Positions 10,126-24,752 are shown, numbered from the stretch's first letter. The stretch: DNA of 35,133 nt from Opitutia bacterium (GCA_947455415.1 CANGNX010000004.1:1-35133), one strand, 5' to 3'. The notes: a model not told the origin generated them from the sequence alone. Made by a program: numbers and translations.

Positions 10126-11871
10126 ATGCGGGCCCAACTTCCACAGCTCTTTCCCCGACCGCGGGAATTGAACCTGCGTGGGGGTTTCCTTCCCGCTCCC
10201 GCCGCTCCGCATCCGACTGGCGCGTTTCTTAAAACGCTGCCGCAAACGATTGTCGAAGCCCAAGCCGCCCTCGACGAATCCAAGCACACGGCGTGCCGTA
10301 TTGAACTCCTGGCTAAACTCGCCCCCGAATCTTACTACCTGGAAATTACTTCCGGCGGGATTCACCTTCAGGCGAGCGACGCCGCGGGCGTGCTCTACGG
10401 CTGTCAGACCCTCCGCCAGATTCACGAACAGAATCCTAAAGAGCTCCCCCAACTAGAAATCTTAGATAGCCCCGATCTCGCGGTGCGCGGATTCATGCTC
10501 GATGTTTCGCGTTGCAAAGTTCCCACGCAGAACGAGCTCCGCCAACTCGTTCGCGCCCTCTGCCGCTTACGCGTCAATCAACTCCAACTTTATATCGAAC
10601 ACACGTTCGCATTCAGCGGACACGATGAGGTCTGGCAAAACGCCTCGCCTTTAACGCCCGCCGAAATTGAGCAACTGGATCGCGAGTGCCTCAATCACGG
10701 CATCGAACTCGTGCCCAACCTCAACACGTTTGGCCACATGGAACGCTGGCTCAAACACCCGCGCTACCAAACGCTCGCCGAGTGCCCCGAGGGCTGGATT
10801 CACCCACTCACAGGTCAGTTCAAACCCACGCCCGCGACCTTAAAGCCCGATCAGGCCTCACTCGATTTCATCGCCAACCTGCTCGACTCCTACCTGCCCC
10901 ACTTCCGCAGCACCCAGGTCAATATCGGCGGCGATGAGCCCTGGGAATTAGGCCAAGGTTTTAGTAAATCAGCCGTCGAGAAAAACGGTAAACACACCGT
11001 CTACCTCGCACACCTGAAAAAGATTTGTGCACTCGCCAGTGCGCGCGGTCGCACGCCGCAATTCTGGGGCGATATCTTATTAGAGGATCTCCAACTCGCC
11101 GCCGAAGCTCCCACGTCCGCCATCCCTGTGGTCTGGGGCTACGATGCGGGTCACCCCTTTAACACTCAGGCGGGTCGACTGCATGAATTGAAGCGCGACT
11201 TCCTCATCGCACCTGGCACGAGCACTTGGCAAACCTTCACGGGTCGACTCACCAACGCGCTCACGAATCAGTCTGAAGCGATTGCCGCCGCGATTAAATA
11301 CGAAGCACGCGGCGTGCTCATCACTTCGTGGGGCGACAACGGCAACCACCAGCCGTGGCCGACCACTTGGCTGCCGCTCGCGAGTGGACTCGCCCAAGCT
11401 TGGTGCTTCGCGGCGAATCAGAAAGATGATGCCGAGAAGGCCTGTCAAATTCTTGGCGGACTTACTGCCGCCGATGCTCAAGCGACCACGCAGGTACTTA
11501 AACACCTGGGTCAGCTCGATGAATGCATCGCTAAATCCATTCGAAACAAAAGCTTAACCTGGGAATTTTTAGTAGCGAATGCCGATCAACTCGCCGTCGC
11601 ACGTGCGGGGGTATCCGACTTAGAAATAAAACAGTCCATCGAACACCTTGCCGTTATCAAGCCGCTGGCTGAATGCATCGGCCACGAGACCGTCCGTGAA
11701 GAATTATTGGTCGGCATAGACTGTGCGCTGGCCGGTTTACTTAAAGCCCAAGGCCAACCTATCACGACCGCCCAAGCCACCGCCCTTGAAGCCCGTTATC
11801 GCAATGCATGGCTTCAACGAGCCCGCGCGGGCGGACTCGAAGAAAGCGTACGCGAGTTACACCTAACTTAG
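10126..11871 (+). CDS. Glycoside hydrolase family 20-like (beta-N-acetylhexosaminidase-type) protein
   Basis: N-terminal [13 protein letters not shown] and [12 protein letters not shown]; catalytic-region [12 protein letters not shown]...[11 protein letters not shown] and [11 protein letters not shown] (GGDE motif). No obvious signal peptide. Confidence 0.8.
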   Translation: MRAQLPQLFPRPRELNLRGGFLPAPAAPHPTGAFLKTLPQTIVEAQAALDESKHTACRIELLAKLAPESYYLEITSGGIHLQASDAAGVLYGCQTLRQIHEQNPKELPQLEILDSPDLAVRGFMLDVSRCKVPTQNELRQLVRALCRLRVNQLQLYIEHTFAFSGHDEVWQNASPLTPAEIEQLDRECLNHGIELVPNLNTFGHMERWLKHPRYQTLAECPEGWIHPLTGQFKPTPATLKPDQASLDFIANLLDSYLPHFRSTQVNIGGDEPWELGQGFSKSAVEKNGKHTVYLAHLKKICALASARGRTPQFWGDILLEDLQLAAEAPTSAIPVVWGYDAGHPFNTQAGRLHELKRDFLIAPGTSTWQTFTGRLTNALTNQSEAIAAAIKYEARGVLITSWGDNGNHQPWPTTWLPLASGLAQAWCFAANQKDDAEKACQILGGLTAADAQATTQVLKHLGQLDECIAKSIRNKSLTWEFLVANADQLAVARAGVSDLEIKQSIEHLAVIKPLAECIGHETVREELLVGIDCALAGLLKAQGQPITTAQATALEARYRNAWLQRARAGGLEESVRELHLT

Positions 11872-12692
11872 TCGCCGCCCTTGCGAGGCTTACCCGTCGA
11901 AGAGAAAAACTCCTTCACGCGGGCACGCAGGTAATCGCGATTCAATTTCGCAATGACATCGAGCGTGATGCTCTTCGGACAGTGCGCTTGGCACTCACCG
12001 TAGTTCGTGCAATTGCCAAAACCGGCATCATCCATCGTCTTGACCATCGCTAAGGTGCGACGTTCACGTTCGGGCTGACCCTGCGGTAAAATGTTTAAGT
12101 GATTAATCTTCGCGCCGACAAAGAGCATCGCGGAGCCGTTCTTACAAGAGGCCACACAGGCACCACAGCCAATACACTCCGCCGCATCCATGGCTTCATC
12201 CGCCACTGGCTTAGGAATCAGTGTGTTATTCGCTTCCGTTGCCGAGCCCGTACGCACCGTGATGAAACCGCCCGCCTGAATCACCTTATCAAAGGCCGAA
12301 CGATTCACCGCTAAATCTTTGATAACTGGGAATGCTTTCGCACGCCAAGGCTCAACGGTGATCATTTCACCATCGCGGAAGTTGCGCATGTGCAACTGAC
12401 AGGTGGTCACGCCCGGCAGGGGTCCGTGCGGCATCCCATTAATCGTCATCGAACACATGCCGCAAATGCCTTCGCGACAGTCGTGATCAAAAGCAAAAGT
12501 GTCCTTACCTTCTTTGATCAACTGCTCATTAAGCATGTCCATCATCTCCAAGAACGAGGCCGAGGTCGGCACTGCCGCCAAGGCGTGGTCTTCGAAGTGG
12601 CCAGTTGTACCGCGACTCTGACGCCAAACGCGTAGGCGCAATGAGAGCGTCTGCTCGCCGTGTGAATCTAAATTGTCGTGTTCCTTGACCAT
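11868..12692 (-). CDS. sdhB: Succinate dehydrogenase/fumarate reductase iron-sulfur subunit
   Basis: [44 protein letters not shown] ferredoxin cysteine motifs. Confidence 0.96.
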   Translation of the reverse strand: MVKEHDNLDSHGEQTLSLRLRVWRQSRGTTGHFEDHALAAVPTSASFLEMMDMLNEQLIKEGKDTFAFDHDCREGICGMCSMTINGMPHGPLPGVTTCQLHMRNFRDGEMITVEPWRAKAFPVIKDLAVNRSAFDKVIQAGGFITVRTGSATEANNTLIPKPVADEAMDAAECIGCGACVASCKNGSAMLFVGAKINHLNILPQGQPERERRTLAMVKTMDDAGFGNCTNYGECQAHCPKSITLDVIAKLNRDYLRARVKEFFSSTGKPRKGGD

Positions 12693-12697
12693 AAAAA

Positions 12698-14626
<1,929 letters not shown>

Positions 14627-14631
14627 AGGTC

Positions 14632-15294
14632 TTACTTAATGCAGCCGAGGAGAACGGCTAAAGGAATGGAAATAAAACCGAGGGCAATCAGCCAACCATA
14701 GGCGGTGGCAACCGCGTCGAGACGGCCGCGCCAGCGTTCATTACGCAGGCCCAAAGTCTGGAAAACACTGCTAATACCGTGGCTTAAGTGCAGGCAGAGC
14801 AAAATCATACTTATGATATAAAACACGGCGACCGCCGGCTGCGAGAAGCCCGCCACAACCATCTCGTAAACCTTATCGCCAAATTCCTGACCGCCCAAGG
14901 CGACCGTACGGAAGGTGTAGTGCAGTAGGTGGAACACCAAGAACGTTAAGATAACCACACCCGAGTAAGGCATGGTGCGTGAAGACAGCGTGGCCCGACG
15001 CGTTGCTTCGACCGCTGGACCGCCCGCCCGCGCGGCACGATTTTCTAAAGTCAACAAAACGCCCGTCCAAATATGCGCCACGGTCGAAAGGATTAGCACT
15101 ACGCGCGCACCCCAGAGCATACCGGGGTGAGCATGCAACCAGGCTGCGTAAGCGTTGATGGCGTCGGCACCCTTGAACATGAGCAAATTACCCGACATGT
15201 GCCCCAGCACAAATCCAGCGAGCACGAGACCGGAAAGGGCCATGACGATTTTCTTGCCGATGGAGGCGGGACGACAACAGGAGCAGGCGGACAT
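14632..15294 (-). CDS. sdhC: Succinate dehydrogenase cytochrome b558-type membrane subunit
   Basis: Upstream of sdhA and sdhB on the same strand; five-helix-like membrane protein ([29 protein letters not shown]...). MSACSCCRP start at 15294 preferred over 15372. Confidence 0.88.
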   Translation of the reverse strand: MSACSCCRPASIGKKIVMALSGLVLAGFVLGHMSGNLLMFKGADAINAYAAWLHAHPGMLWGARVVLILSTVAHIWTGVLLTLENRAARAGGPAVEATRRATLSSRTMPYSGVVILTFLVFHLLHYTFRTVALGGQEFGDKVYEMVVAGFSQPAVAVFYIISMILLCLHLSHGISSVFQTLGLRNERWRGRLDAVATAYGWLIALGFISIPLAVLLGCIK

Positions 15295-15501
15295 AATGAT
15301 TAGTGGAGTGGTGTTACTCGCAGGGGGGCAAAGTGCAAATCCCATCAAATAGGGCCCCCGACTTATTCCCACCCCGTAGAAGATAAATCGGCAGGTTATT
15401 AGTAAAAAGCCCTTGGACCGTGAAAATCACTCATAGGCCCATCCCCCGCCATCAACCCAATCCGGCGAAAAACCGCTTGCCTCTCCTTTCCGACCCAATG
15501 A

Positions 15502-17187
<1,686 letters not shown>

Positions 17188-17229
17188 GGATAGCGTAAGC
17201 ACTCCTTTGTCCTTGGACAATTAAGGTCC

Positions 17230-18396
17230 GTGGGTTTGGATAGACGCGTGCGCATTCTTGACCGCCACGTTTTAAAAGAAACGGCCATCGCCACCGGCGC
17301 CGCCACGGGTGCGTTCGTCTTCGTAATGGTGGCAGGTAACGTGCTGCAGCAAGTTGCCGAAGCCCTCGCCAGCGGCCGCGTCAACGCTGCCCAAGGCCTC
17401 GAACTCATTGTTCTACTTTTCCCTGGTGTCATTCCCTACGCACTCCCAATGGGCGTACTCACCGGCGTGCTCATTGCGTTTGGTCGCATGAGCTCACAGC
17501 ACGAAATCACCGCCATGAAAGCGAGTGGCCTTGGCCTAATGCGCATCGCTCGACCTGCCCTACTGTTCGCCCTCGGACTCGCGGCGATGGCCGCCTGGCT
17601 GAACCTCGAAATCGCACCACGTGCCAACACCGAGTACCGTCGACTGCTCGTGGGCTCGGTCAAAGAAAACCCCACTTCGCTCATCACTCCTGGAGAGCTT
17701 AACCGTCAATTCAAAGGCTTGGTTATCCGCGCGGGATCACGTGAGGGCGACGTGCTCAAAGATTTTTGGCTCTGGCGCGTGGATGATCGCGGCAAGTTAA
17801 TCCAATCCATTCAAGCCGCCGAAGCCCGGCTCGATCGTGTTGATAAACCCGACGGCGAAGTGTTCCTCCGCGTCACCCTGAAAGACGCCAAAATGGAAAG
17901 CCGAGCCGGCGGCGAAATCGATAGCTTCTCCAAGCCGGCCTCATTCGCCTCGGCCGGAAACACCACGATGGAGTTCCCCGCCACCAACCTCTTTAATTCC
18001 AGCGGAAGCTACGAAAAGAAGTTGCGCTGGCTCACCACCAGCGAACTTTTTTCGGCAATGGGCTCCGGCTGGCGCCTCAGCCCCAACGCCTCGCTCGCTG
18101 AAATCGAACAAAGCAAAATGGAGGCGCGCAAACAATTCATGGCGCACCTCGCTTCGGCCTTCTCCATCTTCTCGCTCGCCCTACTCGCTGTCCCCCTCGC
18201 CATGCGCGTGGGTCGCTCTGAAACCTTCGTCAATGCCGCCATCGCCCTCGGTATTTCGCTCAGCTATTATATTCTATCTTCCGCCGCCGCCTGGGTAAAG
18301 CAACCTGCGTTCCGCCCGGACATCCTGGTATGGATTCCGAATTTAATCGTGATCGGCATCGCCGTCCGACTGATCGGCCGCGTTGAGCGGCACTGA
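17230..18396 (+). CDS. LptF/LptG (YjgP/YjgQ) family permease
   Basis: RVRILDRHVLKETAIATGAATGAFVFV..., LFPGVIPYALPMGVLTGVLIAFGRMSSQHEITAMKASG; C-terminal transmembrane cluster. GTG start. Confidence 0.93.
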   Translation: MGLDRRVRILDRHVLKETAIATGAATGAFVFVMVAGNVLQQVAEALASGRVNAAQGLELIVLLFPGVIPYALPMGVLTGVLIAFGRMSSQHEITAMKASGLGLMRIARPALLFALGLAAMAAWLNLEIAPRANTEYRRLLVGSVKENPTSLITPGELNRQFKGLVIRAGSREGDVLKDFWLWRVDDRGKLIQSIQAAEARLDRVDKPDGEVFLRVTLKDAKMESRAGGEIDSFSKPASFASAGNTTMEFPATNLFNSSGSYEKKLRWLTTSELFSAMGSGWRLSPNASLAEIEQSKMEARKQFMAHLASAFSIFSLALLAVPLAMRVGRSETFVNAAIALGISLSYYILSSAAAWVKQPAFRPDILVWIPNLIVIGIAVRLIGRVERH

Positions 18397-18399
18397 TGC

Positions 18400-19179
18400 T
18401 TAGCGCTCTTTGCGGTACCACGCAAAGAAAGCCCAGCCCATATTCGTCAGGGCGAAGATTTCGTTAAAGGCCTTCATCACAACGGCCCCCATAATCATAT
18501 CTTGGCTAGCACTCAGCCAACAAATCCGTGGCGCCAACATATACGTTTCGTAAATGGGGTGCTCCGCAAAAATGAGCGCCGCCCAAAGCGGTAAGTCCGC
18601 AATCATTAACATGAATGAGTAAATCATCGCCGCTCCAAAACCGATTCGCGGCAACACGCGCGATGGCGAAACCAGTGGCCACACCATCAATATGCCTGGC
18701 AAGAAGACACACCAGTGCTCGATGATGTGAACCGTGCGATTGCGTAGCGCTGCGTCGTAAAGCTCCGGGAAGTGCCAAACGGAAAACGCAAAATTGAAAA
18801 CCAACCCAGCCGTGAGCGGGTGCACTAAAAACTTTAAGAATTTTGTGAGTCGCGGACGCACCTCTAACCAGGGATCAATTAATTCAGCGGGCAAACCTGC
18901 GACCAACAACGGTGCCGAAACGTAAATCATCAGCATGTGCTGCGTCATGTGCGCCGAAAATAAGAACCCCTCTCCCACCTGATCGAGCGGAGACCCGACC
19001 GCCAAATAGCCCACTAAAACACCTAGGTGAAATTTAACCGCTGCACCCACGGGATACGCCGTCACCGCTGGCATGTAACGTAAACGGTATGGACCACAAA
19101 CCATCGCATGTGCCCATGAAGCACCCACGACTAGCAAGAGGAGGAGTGGCTCGGTGTGCCAGTGCAGAGGAATGTTCAT
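18400..19179 (-). CDS. ctaG: Cytochrome c oxidase assembly factor CtaG (caa3 type)
   Basis: Polytopic membrane protein with FLFSAHMTQHMLMIYVSAPLLVAGLP and CtaG-like histidines; next to the cta genes. Confidence 0.85.
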   Translation of the reverse strand: MNIPLHWHTEPLLLLLVVGASWAHAMVCGPYRLRYMPAVTAYPVGAAVKFHLGVLVGYLAVGSPLDQVGEGFLFSAHMTQHMLMIYVSAPLLVAGLPAELIDPWLEVRPRLTKFLKFLVHPLTAGLVFNFAFSVWHFPELYDAALRNRTVHIIEHWCVFLPGILMVWPLVSPSRVLPRIGFGAAMIYSFMLMIADLPLWAALIFAEHPIYETYMLAPRICWLSASQDMIMGAVVMKAFNEIFALTNMGWAFFAWYRKER

Positions 19180-19223
19180 CCAAAAATTGGCGGAGCCCAG
19201 CCCGCCTCTTTAGGCTAACCGCT

Positions 19224-19556
19224 TTAGCTGAACCACTTCGTATCGACACGCTCAACCGCAAAAAGGGAGAGCAAGGCGGTGAAAGTCGCAAAGGCCAACG
19301 CCAGTCCCGTGACAAACAACCAGAACAGCAAGCGATGGTCGTAAATCAAATGCATGAACCACATGATCACGGCAAAGAACTTAATCGCGGAGAGGAGGCA
19401 CAGGACGGTCAAAATGATGGCCATCGGTACCGGCAAGAAAATCAATACGATTTCCACCCCGGTGATCGCAGCCAACCAAAGCGCGAGCGTAATGAAGTGG
19501 TGGTAACGACGGATTTCTTCCTGCAAGAAAGAGGGACTGTGAGCGGCGTCAGACAT
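19224..19556 (-). CDS. ctaF: Cytochrome c oxidase subunit IV (CtaF-like small membrane subunit)
   Basis: 110 aa, three hydrophobic helices, located after subunit III. Confidence 0.8.
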   Translation of the reverse strand: MSDAAHSPSFLQEEIRRYHHFITLALWLAAITGVEIVLIFLPVPMAIILTVLCLLSAIKFFAVIMWFMHLIYDHRLLFWLFVTGLALAFATFTALLSLFAVERVDTKWFS

Positions 19557-19575
19557 GGTATAAGGTAATTATAAA

Positions 19576-20241
19576 TTACTTGGTGAGCGGTAAACCCGTG
19601 CCCCAGAAACCACTCGGCCCGAGGTATTCCACCAGGTAAACGGCAGTGAAGATGATAATCCAAACGATATCAACGAAGTGCCAATAGAGGCCCGCGACTT
19701 CGACATCGAGCGCGCCGACGTGCCCACCCAACTTCCCCGTGAAGCTGTAGAAGTAGAGCAGAATCAGCCACAGGATACCAATCGCCACGTGCGTGCCGTG
19801 CGTACCCGTTAAAACGTAGAAGGTGGAACCAAAGACACTGTTTTGAATGGTGAGTCCTTGGTGGAAGAAGTGAGTGAACTCAAAAACCTGACAGCCCAAG
19901 AAGATTAAGCCGAAGAAAATCACCCCGAGGACATTGCGACGGAAGGATTTAATTTGGCCCTTGTGCATCGCTGACACCGCCAACGCCATCAGGAACGACG
20001 ACATCAGGAGGATGAAGGTAGAGAACGAGGTGAGTTCGATGTTGAAGAGGTTTTGGATGAAGCGCTGGTGGCCTTCCGCGTCCGTAAAGCCCGTTGGATA
20101 AAGCTTACGGTATAAGAGGTGCGTCGAAATGAGCGTACCGAAGAACATACAATCGGACGCCAAGAAGAGCCACATGATGAGCTTCTTGTGCTCGATTCCC
20201 GTCGAGGTCGGAGCGTGGGCAGGTTCGGAAACTTGTGACAT
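19576..20241 (-). CDS. ctaE: Cytochrome c oxidase subunit III
   Basis: WLFLASDCMFFGTLISTHLLYRK, GTHGTHVAIGILWL, EVAGLYWHFVDIVWIIIFTAVYL. Confidence 0.96.
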   Translation of the reverse strand: MSQVSEPAHAPTSTGIEHKKLIMWLFLASDCMFFGTLISTHLLYRKLYPTGFTDAEGHQRFIQNLFNIELTSFSTFILLMSSFLMALAVSAMHKGQIKSFRRNVLGVIFFGLIFLGCQVFEFTHFFHQGLTIQNSVFGSTFYVLTGTHGTHVAIGILWLILLYFYSFTGKLGGHVGALDVEVAGLYWHFVDIVWIIIFTAVYLVEYLGPSGFWGTGLPLTK

Positions 20242-20271
20242 GGTAAGCTAAATAATTATAAGTTTAAGAAA

Positions 20272-22317
20272 TCAGTGAGTGGTAGCCGATTGGTGGGCGG
20301 GCTGCGAAGGCGTCGCACCAACCGCCGGGGTCTTTAGCATGTAACCACCTGGGCCTTCCAGCGCCCAAAGCCAAATGCCAATGAACATCACGGTGAGGCC
20401 GGCAATCACGAGCCAGCCCATGTGAGGCACGCCCATCGACAACATCGGCATGCCCAAACCAATCATTAAGAAACCAAAACCTGCGACGAGCGGCATCCAA
20501 GATTGGCTTGGCATGTGCACGCCGGCTTCGCCACCGTCATTTTCATAAGCGATACGACGTCCGCCGTGCTTATCTTCAAAGTAAGCATCGCGGGCGGCAA
20601 TAACTGGGCTCTGCGCAAAATTATATTCGGCTACAGGCGATGAGAGCGACCACTCCAAGGTGCGACCGCCCCAAGGATCTGAACCGCACTTCTTGCCCTT
20701 GAAAGCCGTCCAAACTAAATTCGCAAAAGCCAAGAACACGCCGATGCCCAAGATAAAGGCACCAATGGTGGCAACGAAGTTCCAAGTCTCCCAACCATTA
20801 CCCGCATGGTAAGTGTGCGTACGACGAGGCTGACCTGCGAGGCCGAGGTAGTGCATCGGACCAAACGCGAGATTGAAACCGAGGATCACCAGACCCGAAG
20901 CGAGGTAAGCGACGCCCGCATTAGGCATGCGACCGAAAATCTTGGGGAACCAGAAATATAAACCAGCCATCAGACCCAACAACACGCCGCCCAATAAGAC
21001 GTAGTGGAAGTGTGCGATGACGAAGTAGCTGTCTTGTTGTTGAGCGTCAGCCGGAGCCGCGGAGTGCATCACGCCGGAGAAACCACCGCACATGAACATC
21101 CAGATAAAGCCGAGAGCCAAGACCATCGGAGGGGTGAAACGAATCTTCCCGCCCCAAATCGTGCCGAGCCAATTGAAAATCTTCACACCCGTTGGCACCG
21201 CAATTGCCATCGTCAACAACGCAAAGGCGGCCGTTGGCACCGCACCCAAACCAGTGGTGAACATGTGGTGACTCCACACGGCAAAACCCAAGAAGCCAAT
21301 AACGGCACCCGAGAAGACAATGATGGGATAACCAAACAAGGCCTTGCCAGAGAAGGTCGGAAGAATTTCCGAAACAATTCCCATCGCCGGTAAAACGAGA
21401 ATATACACTTCAGGGTGACCGAAGATCCAGAATAAGTGCTGCCAGAGAATGGGCTGACCACCCGCCGATGGGTTAAAGAAGTTGGCACCAAACTGACGGT
21501 CAAACATGAGCTCAATCAACGCCACGGTGATCGCAGGGAATGCGAGAATGATGAGCACCGAGGTCACGAGCGTCATCCAAGTGAACACGGGCAGACGCAT
21601 CATGGTCATGCCCTTGGCACGCATATTAATAATCGTGCAAATGAAATTGAAGGAGGCCGCCAGCGAGGCGATGCCGAGAATCTGAATGCCGATAATCCAG
21701 AAGTCCGTGCCCACGCCCGTGAAGCGCGGAGAATGCAGTGCCGCGTCAGCCTGACCGACAGTACCAGAAAGCGGAGCGTAGCTAAACCAACCGTTCGCTG
21801 GAGCAAAATCCGTGTAGACCAAGGATTTGTGCCACGCGAAATTATTAAACCATCCGGCTAAGTGGCCGAACTCAAAGAGCCAGCTGCTGTTCAAAACAAA
21901 TGCGCCCGCCACAAACGTCCAAAGCGAAAACGCATTCAAGCGTGGGAACGCCACGTCGCGCGCACCGATTTGCAAGGGCACTAAGAAATTAAAGAAGGCA
22001 GCCGACAGCGGCATGACACCCAAGAAAATCATGGTCGTGCCGTGCATCGTGAATAACTGATTGTACATACGAGCCGTCACGAAATCATTATCGGGACGGG
22101 CCAGCTGGGTGCGAATGGCCAGGGCCTCAACCCCACCCACCAAGAAGAAGAGCATCGCGAAGGCACCGTACATGATGCCGATTTTCTTGTGGTCCACCGT
22201 GGTCAACCAATCCGCCCAACCGGTTTTACGGTCTGGGCGAAGCAAGCCGAGGTCGCTGCGCTCAGGAGCGAGATCCAACTTTGAGGCTACAGGGGCGTGG
22301 TGTGAGTCGTGAGACAT
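20272..22317 (-). CDS. ctaD: Cytochrome c oxidase subunit I, caa3-type, with C-terminal membrane extension
   Basis: DHKKIGIMYG, FGHPEVYILVLPAMGIVSEILPTF, VWSHHMFTTGLG, VIAHFHYVL; extra C-terminal helices (WMPLVAGFGFLMIGLGMPML...). Confidence 0.97.
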   Translation of the reverse strand: MSHDSHHAPVASKLDLAPERSDLGLLRPDRKTGWADWLTTVDHKKIGIMYGAFAMLFFLVGGVEALAIRTQLARPDNDFVTARMYNQLFTMHGTTMIFLGVMPLSAAFFNFLVPLQIGARDVAFPRLNAFSLWTFVAGAFVLNSSWLFEFGHLAGWFNNFAWHKSLVYTDFAPANGWFSYAPLSGTVGQADAALHSPRFTGVGTDFWIIGIQILGIASLAASFNFICTIINMRAKGMTMMRLPVFTWMTLVTSVLIILAFPAITVALIELMFDRQFGANFFNPSAGGQPILWQHLFWIFGHPEVYILVLPAMGIVSEILPTFSGKALFGYPIIVFSGAVIGFLGFAVWSHHMFTTGLGAVPTAAFALLTMAIAVPTGVKIFNWLGTIWGGKIRFTPPMVLALGFIWMFMCGGFSGVMHSAAPADAQQQDSYFVIAHFHYVLLGGVLLGLMAGLYFWFPKIFGRMPNAGVAYLASGLVILGFNLAFGPMHYLGLAGQPRRTHTYHAGNGWETWNFVATIGAFILGIGVFLAFANLVWTAFKGKKCGSDPWGGRTLEWSLSSPVAEYNFAQSPVIAARDAYFEDKHGGRRIAYENDGGEAGVHMPSQSWMPLVAGFGFLMIGLGMPMLSMGVPHMGWLVIAGLTVMFIGIWLWALEGPGGYMLKTPAVGATPSQPAHQSATTH

Positions 22318-22337
22318 GATAAATTTATTTTATAAAA

Positions 22338-23621
22338 TTATTTTAAGGTGAGGAGGTATTCCGCCAGGCAGTCTAATTCTTCAGCTGTGAATTGCTGTTT
22401 GCTTTCATTTAAGCTCACGACGTTGAACATTTTGTAATAGTGCATCCGGTTGCCGGGCTTCACGTCCTTCGTGGCGACGCCTTCGGCGGTGTGCGAGGTG
22501 CCCGAAGAACCAATCCACTTAATTAAGTTAGCCTTCAGCTTCGCAGGATCTACTGGCGTCGAAGCTTCCGTGTTCTTCTCCTGCAACTCTAAAGCCAACT
22601 GGGCTTTCGCATCGCGATTATCGAGCCAGGCTCCTGCCAATGATTTACGCGAAGCCACGTGCGTTAAGTCGGGACCAAAGTTACCCGCACCGTAGTGACC
22701 AGAAATATTGTGGCACATGGCACAGGTCTTGGCGGCAAACAGAGCCTTGCCTTTTTCGGCCTTCGTTCCGGCCGCAACAGGTGCGGCTTCGGCCTTCTGT
22801 GCCTGCACCCACTTGGCAAATTCTTCCGGCTCTACCACCTGACAGCGGAAGAGCATGTAGGCATGTGAATCGCCACAGAATTCAGCGCACTGACCATAGT
22901 AGTGTCCGAGTTGATCGGCTTGAATCCACATGTGATTCTTTCGACCAGGCATCAAGTCAACCTTACCAGCAATCTTCGGCAGCCAGAAGGAGTGAATCAC
23001 GTCTTCCGAGCGCAAATTAATGCGGACCGCTTTTCCGCGAGGAATATAAAGTTCATTCGGCACGCTGTGCTTCGCATCGCTCGTCAAACCCAACTGAGGG
23101 TATTCGAAGCGGAACCACCATTGTTTGCCAATGGCATCAATTTCTAAAACTTGGTCCTCTACGCCCTTGGCGTAATTTTCTTTTCCGTTGGCATCCACAC
23201 GCGAATACCACGCCGAAAGTTTCGAAGTGGGCACAGCTTCAGCGGGAACATCATCAGTGTACCAAATGGCGGTGAGCGTCGGAATCGCGATAAAAACCAA
23301 CGAAGCAATCGACGCCGTGATTAAACCGATTTCGACTAAAGGATTTCCATGACCTTCTTCCAGCTTAGGCGCCGTGTCATCGCCCGGACGCGCGCGGTAA
23401 CGGATCACGGCATAAACAAGCAGACCGCCCACTACTGCAAAAAGCACGATCACCAAATAAACGGTGTCCATGAAAACGTCATACTGCATCTGCGCCACCG
23501 GACCCTTGGGGTCCAAGGTCGACTGACGTACCTCTCGCTCGGCCCGCGAACAAGCGCTCAGCAGGAGGCCAAGGAAGGGGACCACAATAAATAGAGCCCG
23601 ATTGAGTAAGCGTGAAATCAT
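22338..23621 (-). CDS. ctaC: Cytochrome c oxidase subunit II with fused C-terminal cytochrome c domain (caa3-type)
   Basis: CuA motif GQCAEFCGDSHAYMLF; VIHSFWLPKIAGKVDLMPGR; haem-binding CAMCH; lipobox-like LLLSAC. Confidence 0.96.
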   Translation of the reverse strand: MISRLLNRALFIVVPFLGLLLSACSRAEREVRQSTLDPKGPVAQMQYDVFMDTVYLVIVLFAVVGGLLVYAVIRYRARPGDDTAPKLEEGHGNPLVEIGLITASIASLVFIAIPTLTAIWYTDDVPAEAVPTSKLSAWYSRVDANGKENYAKGVEDQVLEIDAIGKQWWFRFEYPQLGLTSDAKHSVPNELYIPRGKAVRINLRSEDVIHSFWLPKIAGKVDLMPGRKNHMWIQADQLGHYYGQCAEFCGDSHAYMLFRCQVVEPEEFAKWVQAQKAEAAPVAAGTKAEKGKALFAAKTCAMCHNISGHYGAGNFGPDLTHVASRKSLAGAWLDNRDAKAQLALELQEKNTEASTPVDPAKLKANLIKWIGSSGTSHTAEGVATKDVKPGNRMHYYKMFNVVSLNESKQQFTAEELDCLAEYLLTLK

Positions 23622-23873
23622 AGAAATACGATGAGACGAACGCCTCCGAACTTCGTAAAAAAGATGTCATTTGCAAGCCCCGCCCTACCAATCCCGTACA
23701 AAGTGGGGTGTTTAATAAAAAGCGTGAACATAATTTATCCATAAGTTGTTGATTATAAATAATTTAATATACTTCAGCCCGCATCACGCCCACTTATGAG
23801 AGCCGAACCTTCGCCTTCTACCCCTTTCCGCTTGGGTATTGCGCCCACCCCCTGACCGCTTACCTCCTCACCC

Positions 23874-24740
23874 ATGCCCTGGAAGAGTCCACACGGAACA
23901 CCGCTCCCCGACTGGCGTGCTCGCACCATTTTAATGGGCATCATCAATATTACGCCCGATTCTTTTTCCGATGGTGGCGAAACCCTCGACGCGACCTCTG
24001 CTATCAAGCGCACCGAGATCCTCCTTGGCCAGGGCGTCGATATCATCGACCTCGGGGCCGAATCCACCCGCCCCGGTGCTCAGCCAATTGACGCTGCCAC
24101 CGAAGTTCAACGCCTACTCCCCGTCATAAAAGGACTTCGCGAAAAATTTCCCAAACTGGCCATCTCCATCGACACCTATAAAGCCTCGGTTGCCGAAGCA
24201 GCCATCAAGGCCGGCGCCGACCTAATCAACGATGTCGAAGGTGCACGCCATGAAATCGGACGCGAGGGCTCACCGATGGCCCGCACCTGTGCTCGCCTTA
24301 GTTGCCCACTCATTCTGATGCATCGGCGCCCTGCGCCCATTGAGGAAAATGATTTTTGGCCGACACTCCTCTCGGAAATAAAAACCTCCATCACACTCGC
24401 CCACCAAGCAGGCATCCCGCCCGAACAACTCTGGGTCGACCCAGGATTCGGCTTCGGCAAAACGCCCAATCAAAATCTCTTGCTCGTTCGTGACCTCGAA
24501 AAAATCGCCGCGCTCGGGCTCCCCGTGCTTCTTGGTACGAGTCGCAAATCCACTCTCGGACTAGCCCTTAACGAGCCCAACCCACTCAAGCGGGAAGCTG
24601 GCAACGAAGCCACCGCCGTCTGGGGCATTGCCAAAGGCTGTCGGATGATCCGCGCCCATGATTTTAGTCACCTCGGCTCAGTCATCAAAATGGCCGACAC
24701 CCTAAAAGACTCGCCCAACTGGAGGCCTCCAAGTCTGTAA
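23874..24740 (+). CDS. folP: Dihydropteroate synthase
   Basis: TILMGIINITPDSFSDGG, DIIDLGAESTRPGAQPI, WVDPGFGFGKTPNQNL, LGTSRKST. Confidence 0.97.
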   Translation: MPWKSPHGTPLPDWRARTILMGIINITPDSFSDGGETLDATSAIKRTEILLGQGVDIIDLGAESTRPGAQPIDAATEVQRLLPVIKGLREKFPKLAISIDTYKASVAEAAIKAGADLINDVEGARHEIGREGSPMARTCARLSCPLILMHRRPAPIEENDFWPTLLSEIKTSITLAHQAGIPPEQLWVDPGFGFGKTPNQNLLLVRDLEKIAALGLPVLLGTSRKSTLGLALNEPNPLKREAGNEATAVWGIAKGCRMIRAHDFSHLGSVIKMADTLKDSPNWRPPSL

Positions 24741-24752
24741 AATAGAGTGTAA

